From: Arthrobacter rhizosphaerae
GTDB lineage: Bacteria > Actinomycetota > Actinomycetes > Actinomycetales > Micrococcaceae
DNA: 64,000 nucleotides
Direction: 5' to 3'
Assembly: GCF_023062595.1 (NCBI RefSeq)
Contig: NZ_JALLAN010000001.1
Coordinates: 186,001-250,000, forward strand
A model generated the notes under the pieces. The model did no database searches and was not told the origin of the DNA. It was given only the letters and a program-made list of their open reading frames with translations. This document shows, piece by piece, positions 24,775 to 32,070 of the stretch (position 1 is the first letter of the stretch; the number at the start of each line of letters is the position of its first letter). The position numbers were made by a program, and so were the translations under genes.

Positions 24775-25050
24775 ATGAAACAACTCAGTGAAGACGAATT
24801 CGACGAACAATTCACCGTGATCCCTGATGCCCAGGGTGACACGGTAAGACCCAGCGCCGACGGTATCGACCCAGACTCCAGGTACCTCTGGACCATCGTC
24901 GACGCAGACGGGTCTTTGTATGCCGTCTCCGGCTGGCATTTCGTGAACCGCTTAGGCTACATCCTCACCGAAGAAGCCTGGGAGGAAGAAACCGAAGCCG
25001 TCTGGTGCGAGCTCGACGACGAAGACGAAAACGAAGCCAGACGTGGCTGA
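24775..25050 (+). CDS. Small acidic protein of phage type
   Basis: A 91-residue product with GAAGGACAGCC upstream of ATG 24775. The middle (RYLWTIVDADGSLYAVSGWHFVNRLGY) is a pattern I associate with short hypothetical proteins in actinobacterial phages and plasmids: an aromatic strand, then VNR.GY. The tail is highly acidic (EEAWEEETEAVWCELDDEDE). The stop overlaps the following GTG start. Function unknown. Confidence 0.55.
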   Translation: MKQLSEDEFDEQFTVIPDAQGDTVRPSADGIDPDSRYLWTIVDADGSLYAVSGWHFVNRLGYILTEEAWEEETEAVWCELDDEDENEARRG

Positions 25051-25306
25051 ACCCAGGAGCACAACAGCATGCCCTTCGTGCGGTGTTTGGGAGTGCCCGG
25101 ATTGCGGAGCACGGGTCAATCGTCGGAACAGGTATTACCCAGGCAAGCACGACTGCCCAAAATGCAAGAGTCTCCGCGGGCGCATGCTCCCCACCCATCA
25201 CCGGCTGGGTATTCATGAGGACCACGTCTCTGAACTGGACCCCCAGGCTACGTGCTTTTACCCGCTCGATGTAGATCAGCCCAAAGGAGACCCTAAAAAT
25301 GCGTGA
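25043..25306 (+). CDS. Small zinc-finger protein
   Basis: An 87-residue protein from GTG 25043, overlapping the previous stop by eight bases. Cysteines are arranged as CPSCGVWECPDCG near the N-terminus and CPKC at ~38-41, which suggests a zinc ribbon. The rest has several histidines (THHRLGIHEDH). The coupling on both sides (its end overlaps the next start) places it in a run of small cysteine-rich proteins. Role unknown. Confidence 0.55.
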   Translation: MAEPRSTTACPSCGVWECPDCGARVNRRNRYYPGKHDCPKCKSLRGRMLPTHHRLGIHEDHVSELDPQATCFYPLDVDQPKGDPKNA

Positions 25307-25889
25307 AATCATAACCGGCCGCGACATCGGCACCACTGTCGATTTCCGTAGTCAGGGCAGCTACGAAGCGCAGCACCCCTGGCCTGCTGAGACCACTGTC
25401 AGTGCAGGAACCGGGGTCGTCTTCATACGCAACGCGAAGCCCGGAGAAGCCCGTTCCTACGGAACGCTGTTCATGGAGGTCTATCCTCCGGGTGCATCTT
25501 TCATCCGTGGTGAAGGAGAAACTCCACAGGCATGTGAAGACGCCGCATGGGCCAAGTACCAGCTGGCATTGCAATGTTCGGATCAAAGCGGAACCCATGA
25601 CTGGGAACCCCGCGATTACCGCAACGGCGCTGGCTTCTGCACCAAATGCAACACTTTCCGCTCCAAGATCTTTACCGGCGAGCAACTTGGCCAGTTCTGC
25701 AGAATCTGCGGCGTCGGCACCACATACGACTGGCATACGAACGAGAGCACCGGTGCCCAGGAATTCCTCTGCGAAGAGCACTACGCAGATAACAAGCCAA
25801 CGGAGAGTACTGACAGCAACCACCCGCTCGTGCAGCTGCTCGACGCCCTCCTCAATGAGAACGGCGACGATGAAGAGGGCCAACGATGA
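25299..25889 (+). CDS. Unknown 196-residue protein with cysteine pairs
   Basis: N-terminal ~100 residues are beta-rich (TTVSAGTGVVFIRN; YGTLFMEVYPPGASFIRGEG) and end with a helix that carries CEDAAWAKY. The second half has three cysteine pairs: FCTKCNTF, FCRICGVG and LCEEHY, probably two zinc sites. CEDAAWAKY followed by HDWEPR.Y.NGAG.C is a recurring theme of phage-type proteins. It overlaps the neighbours at both ends (8 and 4 bases). Function unknown. Confidence 0.6.
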   Translation: MREIITGRDIGTTVDFRSQGSYEAQHPWPAETTVSAGTGVVFIRNAKPGEARSYGTLFMEVYPPGASFIRGEGETPQACEDAAWAKYQLALQCSDQSGTHDWEPRDYRNGAGFCTKCNTFRSKIFTGEQLGQFCRICGVGTTYDWHTNESTGAQEFLCEEHYADNKPTESTDSNHPLVQLLDALLNENGDDEEGQR

Positions 25890-26167
25890 ACCAGGACCTG
25901 CCCGGCACAGTGTGCAGCAAGCGTGTGCCCACCGAGTACGACGTCGAGCGCCGGTCGGTGATCTTCTATCTGCCGAGCCTCATTCCTTCGCTGCCTGACT
26001 TGCCTGTGCTGCGCCTGCCGGGCGTGGTCCTCAGCGACGACCGCAGCCGTCGGTTCTTCGGCTTCACGCTGAACAGTGCATTCCGCAGGGCCGAACGGGC
26101 CCAGGACCCTGCCGATCCAATTCACCACCCGCCGTACCCGAATCCCAAAGAGGTACCTTCGCCATGA
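25886..26167 (+). CDS. Unknown 93-residue protein
   Basis: Starts within the previous stop (ATGA). Sequence is mostly beta-like and proline-rich (FYLPSLIPSLPDLPVLRLPGVVLS), with a Pro-rich C-terminus. No cysteine motif and no transmembrane segment long enough to be sure. It ends overlapping the next ATG by four bases. Kept because of the coupling, not because of any recognised family. Confidence 0.45.
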   Translation: MNQDLPGTVCSKRVPTEYDVERRSVIFYLPSLIPSLPDLPVLRLPGVVLSDDRSRRFFGFTLNSAFRRAERAQDPADPIHHPPYPNPKEVPSP

Positions 26168-26565
26168 AAACTCCCCAGGAAATTGCTTTTGACCACGCCC
26201 ACGGCGTCGATGCCTACGAAGACAGTGCCGAAGAAGTCGGGCACCCTGACGGGCAGCCAATCATTGAGACGTTCCCCCAGTTGGCCAAGCTCATCGAGAA
26301 TGCCATAGAGGTAGATCGCGCCCAGGTCCGTGAAGCCCTCGCACAGCCGCATGCGGTGCCTGGGTTCCGACCGTTCCAACCAGCCACTGTCGACGCGCTG
26401 ATCGACTCCTACGAAGCCTTTGACGGCGACGACCTATCGGTGTTCATTGACGCATGGAACGACTACACCGCAGGGATCGATTTCCCGTGTCCGGGAACTC
26501 CCTCCGGCATTCACCAGGTGTCCGACGGGTCCTGCGACCTGTGCGGCGACAAAAACAGGAGCTGA
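26164..26565 (+). CDS. Unknown 133-residue acidic protein with C-terminal cysteines
   Basis: Start overlaps the previous stop by four bases (ATGA). The body is helical (ETFPQLAKLIENAIEVDR; VDALIDSYEAFDGDDLSVFIDAW). The end has FPCPGTPSGIHQVSDGSCDLCG, a C...C-x2-C set with a histidine that could bind zinc. No known family. Confidence 0.5.
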   Translation: MKTPQEIAFDHAHGVDAYEDSAEEVGHPDGQPIIETFPQLAKLIENAIEVDRAQVREALAQPHAVPGFRPFQPATVDALIDSYEAFDGDDLSVFIDAWNDYTAGIDFPCPGTPSGIHQVSDGSCDLCGDKNRS

Positions 26566-26567
26566 CC

Positions 26568-27137
26568 ATGGTCCAACCCGTTGACCTCCGCTCGCGCCTG
26601 CTTGCTGCCATCGCCGACAAGTCCTACCGGGCGATCACCTTTCGGAATCTGGAGGATGTTCCCATCGGCTCTGTCGGCTATCTGTCACCCAGTGGACACA
26701 GCGTTATGCGCGACGCTGTGGGATGGCTCTTCGACGGCAGGCGCATCCAGCCCCAGCCGGGGATTGATGTGTTCACCTCCCACAGCGGCCCCGCCAATGA
26801 TGAGCGGCTGGCAGAACTGCTCGAGGCTGTCCTCGTGCCCGAGCGGCGAGTCCTCGTCACCTTCGAGGCGGTCACCGGCTCCGAATCCGACTGGGAGCTC
26901 GGATACCAGGCCACATACACAGACCTTGCTCGGCCTGAAATCCTCGGCCACCGGCTGGATGATCAGGATCTTGCCCACCTCTACTTCCAGATCGAAGCTG
27001 TCGGCGGACTGGGGGAGTCCGACGCTTACGGTGATCTGGACAAGCTCATCCAGCAGCTCGGCGAAGGCCCTGCCGAAGCACTGCGAGCCCAGGCAGACAC
27101 CGCTCATCCTGCACTCTTCCAGCTCGACGCAGACTAA
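26568..27137 (+). CDS. Unknown 189-residue protein
   Basis: Start at ATG 26568, two bases after the previous stop. N-terminal half (LRSRLLAAIADKSYRAITFRNLED ... DGRRIQP) and the second half (RVLVTFEAVTGSESDWELGY) look like mixed alpha/beta domains. The remainder is acidic and helical. It ends at a terminator, so it is the last gene of the coupled run that begins near 23.3 kb or 24.8 kb. No recognised function. Confidence 0.5.
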   Translation: MVQPVDLRSRLLAAIADKSYRAITFRNLEDVPIGSVGYLSPSGHSVMRDAVGWLFDGRRIQPQPGIDVFTSHSGPANDERLAELLEAVLVPERRVLVTFEAVTGSESDWELGYQATYTDLARPEILGHRLDDQDLAHLYFQIEAVGGLGESDAYGDLDKLIQQLGEGPAEALRAQADTAHPALFQLDAD

Positions 27138-27149
27138 GACCTCATTCAA

Positions 27150-27181
27150 GAAGTGCCCTCGCCTGACCGCGGGGGCACTTC
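27150..27181 (+). terminator. Intrinsic terminator
   Basis: GAAGTGCCC (27150-27158) pairs with GGGCACTTC (27173-27181), followed by GTCGTTTTC. Confidence 0.8.
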
Positions 27182-27212
27182 GTCGTTTTCACTCCGCTGA
27201 AGGACCTGAACC

Positions 27213-28004
27213 ATGACTCTTACCCACATACCCGCACACACCTCCCACCATCCCGACCGGTATATCGACGTGAAAATCGGCCTCGGCTACTCCGTCTGCC
27301 AGGACGCCGGAGCCGAGGATCCGCGACAGCGCATCGGCGATGAGCACGCTGCTCTTTTCACCTACCGCGGTCCCCGCGGTGACGCTGATGCTGTTCCCGA
27401 CAACGTCGCCGCGCAGGCCTTCGACCGTTACTGGCAGAAGACCAACGACGAGGACAAAGCTCTCAACCTGACCCGCCGTTATCTGGCTCTCTTCCACCCC
27501 GAAAAGAAGATCGCCGTGACGATCAGCACCATCCGGGGCTACTCCCAAGGAGACTGGCGTGAAGTCTTCGTCGCCGTCTCAGACGGTTACGGTAAGCCGG
27601 AGAACCACGTCGAAGAGTTCAGCATGTGGGCATTCGGCGATGTGTGGATCGTCATCCCCGACGGTAAGGCAGGCATCTCCGGCATTTACGCCGAAGACGC
27701 CGAAGCAGCTCTGACATACTTCCGCGAAAACTTCGAAGACGACACACCGCTGGATACAGAGAGCAGTAATGCGCTCAGCCCGCTCACGACCGGTGGCCCA
27801 TACCAGGTGAGTTGGTCAATTGACGGAGATGAAGACTTCTCGCCGGCACAGGTCGCGTTACATGCCTGGCAACAGAACTTCCGCCGCGGCGCACACCAGC
27901 CAAGCCCCGACGAAGCCTGCGTCTTCACTGTCCTGGACCAGACCACGGGCCGGAGCGTCGACATCGATTTGAGCGACGCCCGGTTCGCGCACCTGTTCCG
28001 CTGA
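27213..28004 (+). CDS. Two-domain protein of unknown function
   Basis: A 263-residue product from ATG 27213. The N-terminal ~170 residues form one alpha/beta domain (RYIDVKIGLGYSV; KIAVTISTIRGYSQGDWREVFVAV). The C-terminal ~70 residues (PYQVSWSIDGDEDFSPAQVALHAWQQNF ... ACVFTVLDQTTGRSVDIDL) match a small alpha/beta module that is common in actinobacterial plasmid and phage proteins and is normally found alone. The linker between them is polar. So this looks like a fusion. No catalytic residues are evident. Confidence 0.55.
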   Translation: MTLTHIPAHTSHHPDRYIDVKIGLGYSVCQDAGAEDPRQRIGDEHAALFTYRGPRGDADAVPDNVAAQAFDRYWQKTNDEDKALNLTRRYLALFHPEKKIAVTISTIRGYSQGDWREVFVAVSDGYGKPENHVEEFSMWAFGDVWIVIPDGKAGISGIYAEDAEAALTYFRENFEDDTPLDTESSNALSPLTTGGPYQVSWSIDGDEDFSPAQVALHAWQQNFRRGAHQPSPDEACVFTVLDQTTGRSVDIDLSDARFAHLFR

Positions 28005-28012
28005 CCCTTGAT

Positions 28013-28038
28013 CCGGACTTCGCCATGGCGAAGTCCGG
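28013..28038. repeat. Perfect 26-bp palindrome between genes
   Basis: CCGGACTTCGC (28013-28023) and GCGAAGTCCGG (28028-28038) around CATG. No T-tract; could be a processing site, weak terminator or operator for the downstream zinc-protein/WhiB genes. Confidence 0.6.
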
Positions 28039-28061
28039 GCTCCACCACCGAAGGAACCACC

Positions 28062-28220
28062 ATGTCGCGCATCGATTGCCGCACAGTCCCAAGGATCGAG
28101 CAGGGAAAGCAATACATCCATCCAAACGCCACCGATGCCGGGACTTGCTCAGATGGCTGCTGCGACAAGTACGTCTGCCCTGACTGCAATACCCGCTTCA
28201 CGGTGGAAGCACCGCAATGA
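28062..28220 (+). CDS. 52-residue zinc-binding peptide
   Basis: Start at ATG 28062 with GAAGGAACCACC upstream. The peptide has CSDGCC and CPDC, a plausible four-cysteine zinc site, and ends soon after. It sits just upstream of the WhiB gene, 26 bp apart. Possibly an RNA-polymerase- or nucleic-acid-associated mini-ribbon; no evidence beyond the cysteines. Confidence 0.5.
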   Translation: MSRIDCRTVPRIEQGKQYIHPNATDAGTCSDGCCDKYVCPDCNTRFTVEAPQ

Positions 28221-28246
28221 CCGGCCCCTGACAGGAGGAGGCTCTG

Positions 28247-28687
28247 ATGCCTGACACCGAAACACCCCTCCAAATTGCGCTGAGTGCCGACGGAGCCAAG
28301 GACCTCTCCTGGCAAGCGAACGCGCTGTGCACACAGATCGACCCTGAGCTCTTCTTCCCGGAAAAAGGCCAGTCCCCACGCGACGCCAGGAAAATCTGCG
28401 CCAGCTGTGAAGTCCGCGAGCAGTGCCTCCAATGGGCTTTGGCGACCAACCAGCGCCACGGTGTCTGGGGCGGTCTGACCAGCCACGAACGGAGCATGCT
28501 TGCCCGGGCCGGCAACAAGACCAGGAGGCTCCGCACCGCGAAGAAAGCCATGCGCGAAGACACGATCGTCCAGCTGCACAAGGCCAGCGTTCCGGTCACC
28601 GAAATCGCCCAGCGCTTCGAAATTACCGAACGATCCGTGCATCGCATCGTCAAGAAGGCCAGGGAACTCCAGAAACAGTCTGCATAA
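28247..28687 (+). CDS. WhiB-family iron-sulfur regulator with C-terminal helix-turn-helix
   Basis: A 146-residue protein behind ACAGGAGGAGG. The four cluster cysteines are C28, C51, C54 and C60 (CASCEVREQC), followed by the signature GVWGGLTSHER at ~72-82. WhiB proteins bind a 4Fe-4S cluster and sigma-factor region 4 of the vegetative RNA polymerase, and they control gene expression in actinobacteria and their phages. Unlike short phage WhiBs, this one continues with a basic segment and EIAQRFEITERSVHRIVKKA, a convincing helix-turn-helix that could give its own DNA specificity. Relevant here because the element also encodes an RNA-polymerase-like subunit. Confidence 0.9.
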   Translation: MPDTETPLQIALSADGAKDLSWQANALCTQIDPELFFPEKGQSPRDARKICASCEVREQCLQWALATNQRHGVWGGLTSHERSMLARAGNKTRRLRTAKKAMREDTIVQLHKASVPVTEIAQRFEITERSVHRIVKKARELQKQSA

Positions 28688-28793
28688 AGGGCCGGCTTTT
28701 GAACCAGCGGAGCCATTCGCTCAGGCCTGCCCTGCCAACACACCCGCTATACACACACGTCCCCGAGCAGGGGAGAAAAGGAACTCCGATCCC

Positions 28794-29138
28794 ATGACAC
28801 CCACCACGATGGGCGACCTGCCCAGAACCACACGTGTCGCACCAAAGATCACCGTCTACGGCCCGCCCGAGTGCCCCAATTGCGACAAGGCTATGAAACT
28901 GTTTGACCGCAAGGGCATCACCGCCACGAAAATCAGTGTGAGCGAGGGCGATGCAAACCATGTCTACATCAAGAAGACTCTCGGCTACGAGACTGCGCCG
29001 GTGGTCATCGTCGAGCTTGAGAATGGACGTACCGTGCACTGGGGCGGCCACCGTCAGGACATGCTCACGGCGCTGGTGCGGCTGTCCACCACAGGCCTGA
29101 AGGCCGAGCAGTATGAAGAGGAAGCGACCGCCTCCTGA
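28794..29138 (+). CDS. Glutaredoxin / NrdH-like thioredoxin-fold protein
   Basis: Start at ATG 28794 behind GAGAAAAGGAA; 114 residues. The thioredoxin-like fold opens with ITVYGPPECPNCDKAMKLFD, with active site CPNC at 27-30. Later come APVVIV (the cis-proline, ~67) and WGGHRQDML near the C-terminus, as in NrdH-type redoxins. NrdH reduces class Ib ribonucleotide reductase; phages and plasmids carry such proteins to boost dNTP synthesis. CPNC is unusual relative to the CVQC/CPYC common forms. It lies just after the WhiB gene, and both are redox-related. Confidence 0.8.
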   Translation: MTPTTMGDLPRTTRVAPKITVYGPPECPNCDKAMKLFDRKGITATKISVSEGDANHVYIKKTLGYETAPVVIVELENGRTVHWGGHRQDMLTALVRLSTTGLKAEQYEEEATAS

Positions 29139-29461
29139 TGGCCGGGACTGAAAAGCGCATGAGCGTCGAGATCACAGCCCGGCAGGCCAACTTTCTCCTC
29201 GACGCGCTCTACGACAAAACAGCCGAGACCGATCATTACGTGATCGGTTACCGCAACGACGAAAATCCAGGCCCACTGGACACCTGCTGCGACGCACATC
29301 TTGCTCGTTTCAAAGACCGCGCACGCCAGCGCGAGGCCCTCGTCGAACGGAAAACACAGCTTCAGGGCGTCATCACCCTGATCGAAGCCCTGGAGCCGAT
29401 GACCGAGACCTCTGGCGAGCCTGAGCATGACCCGGAGAAATCAGGCCTCTCCGACGAATAA
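29138..29461 (+). CDS. Unknown 107-residue helical protein
   Basis: ATG 29138 shares a base with the previous stop (TGATG), so it is translationally coupled to the glutaredoxin-like gene. It contains ITARQANFLLDALYDKTAE, a CC pair followed by HLARF at ~50-56, and a helical second half (QREALVERKTQLQGVITLIEAL) that looks like a short coiled coil. The tail is acidic. No family recognised. Confidence 0.5.
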   Translation: MAGTEKRMSVEITARQANFLLDALYDKTAETDHYVIGYRNDENPGPLDTCCDAHLARFKDRARQREALVERKTQLQGVITLIEALEPMTETSGEPEHDPEKSGLSDE

Positions 29462-29494
29462 CAAGAATCTGCGCCACGCCGAAGTCAGAGCAAC

Positions 29495-29552
29495 GGTCGG
29501 CGGAGCCGACCCGAGTCAAAAGGTGAGAGACCTCCGGAGCTGGTCCCGGAGG
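29495..29552 (+). repeat. Two hairpins in an intergenic gap
   Basis: GGTCGG (29495-29500) with CCGACC (29506-29511), then CCTCCGG (29531-29537) with CCGGAGG (29546-29552). The first, with its flanks, matches the hairpin at 22040 at 20 of 22 positions. Confidence 0.55.
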
Positions 29553-29598
29553 CCTCGGCCCCATCACTGATAACAACACCGACCGGAAGGACTAGATC

Positions 29599-29952
29599 TT
29601 GAACATCGTCCAACGAGAGTCGAAGCCTCCCACAAACCTTCTGCCCGACGATGCCTACCCGCGCGATCCCGCCACAGGGGCTCCAATGCCAGCCGAAAAG
29701 CGTGCGAAAGTCGATCGCCGGCTCCACGAGCTGCAGCACACCGTCCCGACCGAACCGGGGGAGTATCTCGACGGTAAAGGCGACCGCTGGATCCTCGACG
29801 CCGAGGGCGGCTGGACCGATCACCAAGGTGTCCGCCGCGATGCGCGGTATGCGCCGATACTCGCGTTGTTCGTCGACAAGAGCGGCCCATTCGTACCTGT
29901 CGACGTACTCTTCGGCGACTTGTACCCCCAGACCCGGGACCCTGCCGAATGA
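29599..29952 (+). CDS. Unknown 117-residue protein
   Basis: Starts at TTG 29599 with CCGGAAGGACTAG upstream. It has RRLHELQHTVPTEPGEYLDGKGDRWILDAEGGWTDHQG-type content: a short helix then a glycine-rich beta segment. The C-terminus (YAPILALFVDKSGPFVPVDVLFGD) is hydrophobic strand-like. No known domain. A polar first 25 residues may be disordered. Confidence 0.5.
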   Translation: MNIVQRESKPPTNLLPDDAYPRDPATGAPMPAEKRAKVDRRLHELQHTVPTEPGEYLDGKGDRWILDAEGGWTDHQGVRRDARYAPILALFVDKSGPFVPVDVLFGDLYPQTRDPAE

Positions 29953-29963
29953 AGGAGCACCCC

Positions 29964-30416
29964 ATGCACCCCCGTATCGAAGACGACCACCTCGACGTCG
30001 GACTCCTACCAACGGTCGAGGTCGCCACGCGCACCGAGGCGCATCTGGTCGAGCCCGTCCTCCGAGCGATCCAGGCGGCCGTCGCCGACTGCAGCGTCAC
30101 TGCTGTCCAGACCTTCGCCGGCCGGATCTACGACCGCAAAGGCGTCGAGAACTGCGTCACCGCGTTCGGCAACGAGCCGAATTCGCGATACAGCTCCGAG
30201 CGCGATGATTTCTACCTGCAGATCGGCGTCCGTGTGCCCTATCACGCCAACGCCTCGGTGCTCCAGGAAATCCGAGCCGTCGAGACGCAATCGAATGAAC
30301 AGATGCTCCAGGAGGCCCGTGTCCTGCTCGCCGAGGCGAAAAAGCGCACGGCTGATGCGCAGGACGCCGAAGCCAAAATCCAGACCAGAATCGACCGGCT
30401 TACGAAAGAGGAATAG
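29964..30416 (+). CDS. Unknown 150-residue protein with C-terminal coiled coil
   Basis: Start at ATG 29964 behind GAAGGAG; an in-frame ATG at 29949 is less well placed. The first ~90 residues are mixed alpha/beta, with VEPVLRAIQAAVADCSV and a beta segment DFYLQIGVRVPY. The last ~60 residues (MLQEARVLLAEAKKRTADAQDAEAK) form a probable coiled coil. It lies three bases ahead of rarA, so they are co-transcribed. Role unknown. Confidence 0.5.
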   Translation: MHPRIEDDHLDVGLLPTVEVATRTEAHLVEPVLRAIQAAVADCSVTAVQTFAGRIYDRKGVENCVTAFGNEPNSRYSSERDDFYLQIGVRVPYHANASVLQEIRAVETQSNEQMLQEARVLLAEAKKRTADAQDAEAKIQTRIDRLTKEE

Positions 30417-30419
30417 CCC

Positions 30420-31706
30420 ATGAGTGGTAATCAACCCCTGGCCGCCCGCATGCGACCTATCTCTCTCGACCAGATCGTAGGCCAGGACCACCTGATCTTC
30501 CCTGGCTCACCGCTCGAGCTGCTCGCCGACGGTAAAGGTGCGACCTCGGTGTTGCTCTGGGGTCCTCCCGGCGTCGGAAAAACCACCATTGCCTCCGTCG
30601 TCGCTCACCGGACCAGCCGGCGCTTCGTCGAGGTCTCGGCTACATCCGCCGGTGTTGCTGATGTTCGCAAGACACTAGCCGCGGCCCACAAGGCGCTCGA
30701 GAAGGGTGAGCAGACCCTGGTGTTCATCGACGAGATCCACCGCTTCTCCAAAGCCCAGCAGGACGTCCTGCTGCCCGCCGTCGAATCCGGCCTGATCTCC
30801 CTGATCGGAGCGACCACGGAGAACCCCAGCTTCTCCGTCAACTCCGCACTCGTCTCCCGTTCGATCCTGCTGGTCCTGCGTCCCGTCGAGAACAGCGACG
30901 TTGTCATCCTGCTCTCACGGGCGCTGAAGGAAGATCCGGTGCTCTCAACGACCGGCATCGGCTTCGAAGATTCGGCTCTCGACATCATCGCCGATCTCTC
31001 CAGCGGAGATGTGCGCCAGGCCCTGAACCGTCTCGAAACAGCCATGGCCACTGCACAAGCGGCAGGGAAGCACATCATCGACCGCGAGGTCCTTGAGCAG
31101 GTCACCGGGTCCGCGCTTCAGCGCTACGACCGTGACGGCGACCAGCACTACGACATCATTTCGGCGTTCATCAAGTCGCTGCGCGGCAGTGACCCGGACG
31201 CGGCGCTGCACTGGCTGGCCCGGATGATCGAGTCGGGGGAAGACCCGCGGTTCATCGCCCGTCGGCTTGTCGTGCACGCCTCTGAAGACGTAGGCATGGC
31301 TGATCCTTCGGTATTGGGAATTGCCGTGGCAGCCGCTCAGGCTGTCCAGCTGATCGGCCTGCCCGAAGCAAGAATCAATCTTGCCCAGGCCACCATTGCC
31401 ATCGCCACGGCCCCGAAGTCGAATGCGGCATACCGCGGCATCGATGCGGCACTGGCCGATGTCCGATCCGGACGCACCGGCGAAGTGCCCAGGCATTTGC
31501 GCGACTCGCACTACCCCGGAGCCAAAGCCCTCGGCCACGGAAAAGGCTATCTCTACCCGCACGACTTCGAGCACGGAGTCGCCGTGCAGCAATACCTGCC
31601 CGATGCCGTCGCCGGCACGCAGTACTACCGACCCACGGTCAACGGCTTCGAGCAGACAGTCACCAACAGGCTTGCCTCCATCGCGGCCATGACCAGAAAG
31701 GAATGA
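30420..31706 (+). CDS. rarA: RarA/MgsA AAA+ replication-recombination ATPase
   Basis: A full-length 428-residue RarA. Walker A is GPPGVGKTT at ~42-50, Walker B FIDEIHRFSKAQQD at ~102-115, sensor 1 GATTENPSFSVN at ~130-141 and the lid SSGDVRQALNRLE around 197-209. The C-terminal half has the tetramerisation region with RFIARRLVVHASEDVGMADP and GYLYPHD. RarA (MgsA, WRNIP1 family) acts at stalled forks and on the clamp loader, and removes single-strand gaps. A plasmid-encoded copy supports the idea of a self-sufficient replication machinery. It lies within a chain of tightly packed unknown genes. Confidence 0.92.
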   Translation: MSGNQPLAARMRPISLDQIVGQDHLIFPGSPLELLADGKGATSVLLWGPPGVGKTTIASVVAHRTSRRFVEVSATSAGVADVRKTLAAAHKALEKGEQTLVFIDEIHRFSKAQQDVLLPAVESGLISLIGATTENPSFSVNSALVSRSILLVLRPVENSDVVILLSRALKEDPVLSTTGIGFEDSALDIIADLSSGDVRQALNRLETAMATAQAAGKHIIDREVLEQVTGSALQRYDRDGDQHYDIISAFIKSLRGSDPDAALHWLARMIESGEDPRFIARRLVVHASEDVGMADPSVLGIAVAAAQAVQLIGLPEARINLAQATIAIATAPKSNAAYRGIDAALADVRSGRTGEVPRHLRDSHYPGAKALGHGKGYLYPHDFEHGVAVQQYLPDAVAGTQYYRPTVNGFEQTVTNRLASIAAMTRKE

Positions 31707-31709
31707 CCC

Positions 31710-32042
31710 ATGTCAGAGAAGCCCGCACGATCATTCGACCAAGCCCTTGCTGAAGATCTCGGCATCGAGATCGACATCGGGCTCGTCGAACTAAAACTGG
31801 GCTTCGCACTGGACCATCAGCGGATCAAGCGCGGCGAACAACATCTGATGGGCTATGTGCTCCTTGATTGTGAGCACCACCCCAACGCCGCCATCGTCTT
31901 TGCCACACCCGAGGAAGCCCGCCGGTCCCTGGACGGCCACCCGCTGATCGAGAACCTCCGCGAAGAAGATTGTATCGACGCCCGGGTACCAGACCAGCTG
32001 ACTCTCTCCGACCTCGCCTCCCGCGAGGTCATCCTGCCCTGA
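31710..32042 (+). CDS. Unknown 110-residue protein downstream of rarA
   Basis: Begins three bases after the rarA stop with AAAGGAATG upstream. A strand-rich core (HLMGYVLLDCEHHPNAAIVFATPEEARRSL) flanked by helices; acidic overall. It could be a RarA partner by position. No recognised family and no metal or catalytic motif. Confidence 0.5.
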   Translation: MSEKPARSFDQALAEDLGIEIDIGLVELKLGFALDHQRIKRGEQHLMGYVLLDCEHHPNAAIVFATPEEARRSLDGHPLIENLREEDCIDARVPDQLTLSDLASREVILP

Positions 32043-32070
32043 TCGCACCTCACCGCGAAGGAATTGAATC

